Positions 63,852-64,000 of a stretch of DNA of 64,000 bases are shown piece after piece. Under the pieces are notes generated by a model that ran no database searches, was not told where the DNA came from, and saw only the letters and a list, made by a program, of their open reading frames with translations. The stretch comes from Synechococcus sp. RSCCF101 (GTDB taxonomy: Bacteria; Cyanobacteriota; Cyanobacteriia; PCC-6307; Cyanobiaceae): the NCBI RefSeq assembly GCF_008807075.1, contig NZ_CP035632.1, positions 1,798,001-1,862,000 on the forward strand, written 5' to 3'. The position numbers and the translations under genes were made by a program. Every line of letters starts with the position of its first letter. Position 1 is the first letter of the stretch.

Positions 63852-64000
63852 GAGGCTGCTGAAAAACCCTGCCAGCCGCGGGAAAATGAGCCAACGGCAC
63901 CAGGCGAATGCGCGGACAGCAGGAGCGGACCGGCCCTCTGTTCTCCTATGTCTCCACCGAGGATCGGATTCCGGCGTCGCATCCCCTGCGGCAGGTCCGG
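63852..64000 (+). mobile_element. IS1182/IS5-like insertion sequence, 3' truncated by window end
   Basis: A terminal-repeat-like GGCTGCTGAAAAACCC near 63853 is followed at 63908 by the transposase start. Only the left end is in the window, so neither the right inverted repeat nor a target duplication can be seen. Confidence 0.65.
63908..64000 (+). CDS. IS1182-family transposase (N-terminal fragment)
   Basis: 31 residues visible, cut by the window end. MRGQQERTGPLFSYVS followed by EDRIPASHPLR matches the start of IS1182-type transposases, which begin with an R-x-x-x...LFSYV and P.dHPLR motif. Frame is open at the end. Confidence 0.75.
   Translation, partial: MRGQQERTGPLFSYVSTEDRIPASHPLRQVR

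Overview
The window is a stretch of a high-G+C unicellular cyanobacterial chromosome, most like picocyanobacteria of the Synechococcus/Cyanobium group. The evidence is the canonical block ndhC-ndhK-ndhJ facing rubA-ycf48-psbE-psbF-psbL-psbJ, the psbZ-ribH pair, a cyanobacterial-type SecA, GntR-cysE, and an exopolysaccharide/sulfotransferase island. No rRNA and no CRISPR array was seen; one tRNA (Gly-GCC) is present.

Layout. 0-5.5 kb: 3' part of a YvcK/CofD-like gene, NDH-1 genes (minus strand), then the photosystem II assembly and cytochrome b559 operon with an intrinsic terminator. 5.5-12.3 kb: frameshifted SLC13 permease, small membrane protein, UDP-glucuronate epimerase, ribH, psbZ and a frameshifted mutS. 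12.3-17.6 kb: FAA-hydrolase-like, Coq4-like, MFS-like, HPPD-like VOC and FAD amine-oxidase-like genes. 16-23.9 kb (minus): a tightly spaced set of a giant multicopper oxidase, an MNIO (DUF692/HvfB) enzyme, its HvfC partner (DUF2063) and the FAD oxidoreductase, facing a GntR regulator and cysE. 25.8-32.6 kb: Wzm/Wzt-type polysaccharide exporter, secA, GNAT, a sulfotransferase-like gene and the tRNA. 32.8-39.3 kb: type I secretion operon (parvulin, ABC exporter, HlyD) with its likely RTX cargo. 39.3-53.8 kb: about ten glycosyltransferases and sulfotransferases ending with ugd, probably making a sulfated, uronic-acid-containing polysaccharide. 53.8-57.3 kb: hisS, a hypothetical gene and an amidase. 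57.3-64 kb: a decaying accessory island of MNT/HEPN toxin-antitoxin-like pairs and Uma2 genes, present as two diverged copies of one module and invaded by IS3, IS256 and IS1182-like elements.

Two signals stand out. First, the MCO-MNIO-HvfC-FAD oxidoreductase gene set couples a RiPP-type cysteine-modifying iron enzyme to a copper oxidase without an obvious precursor peptide. Second, five genes, one of them mutS, are each interrupted by what looks like a single missing base in a G or C run. This is either a homopolymer error signature of the assembly or real mismatch-repair-deficient decay, and it affects how those genes should be read.
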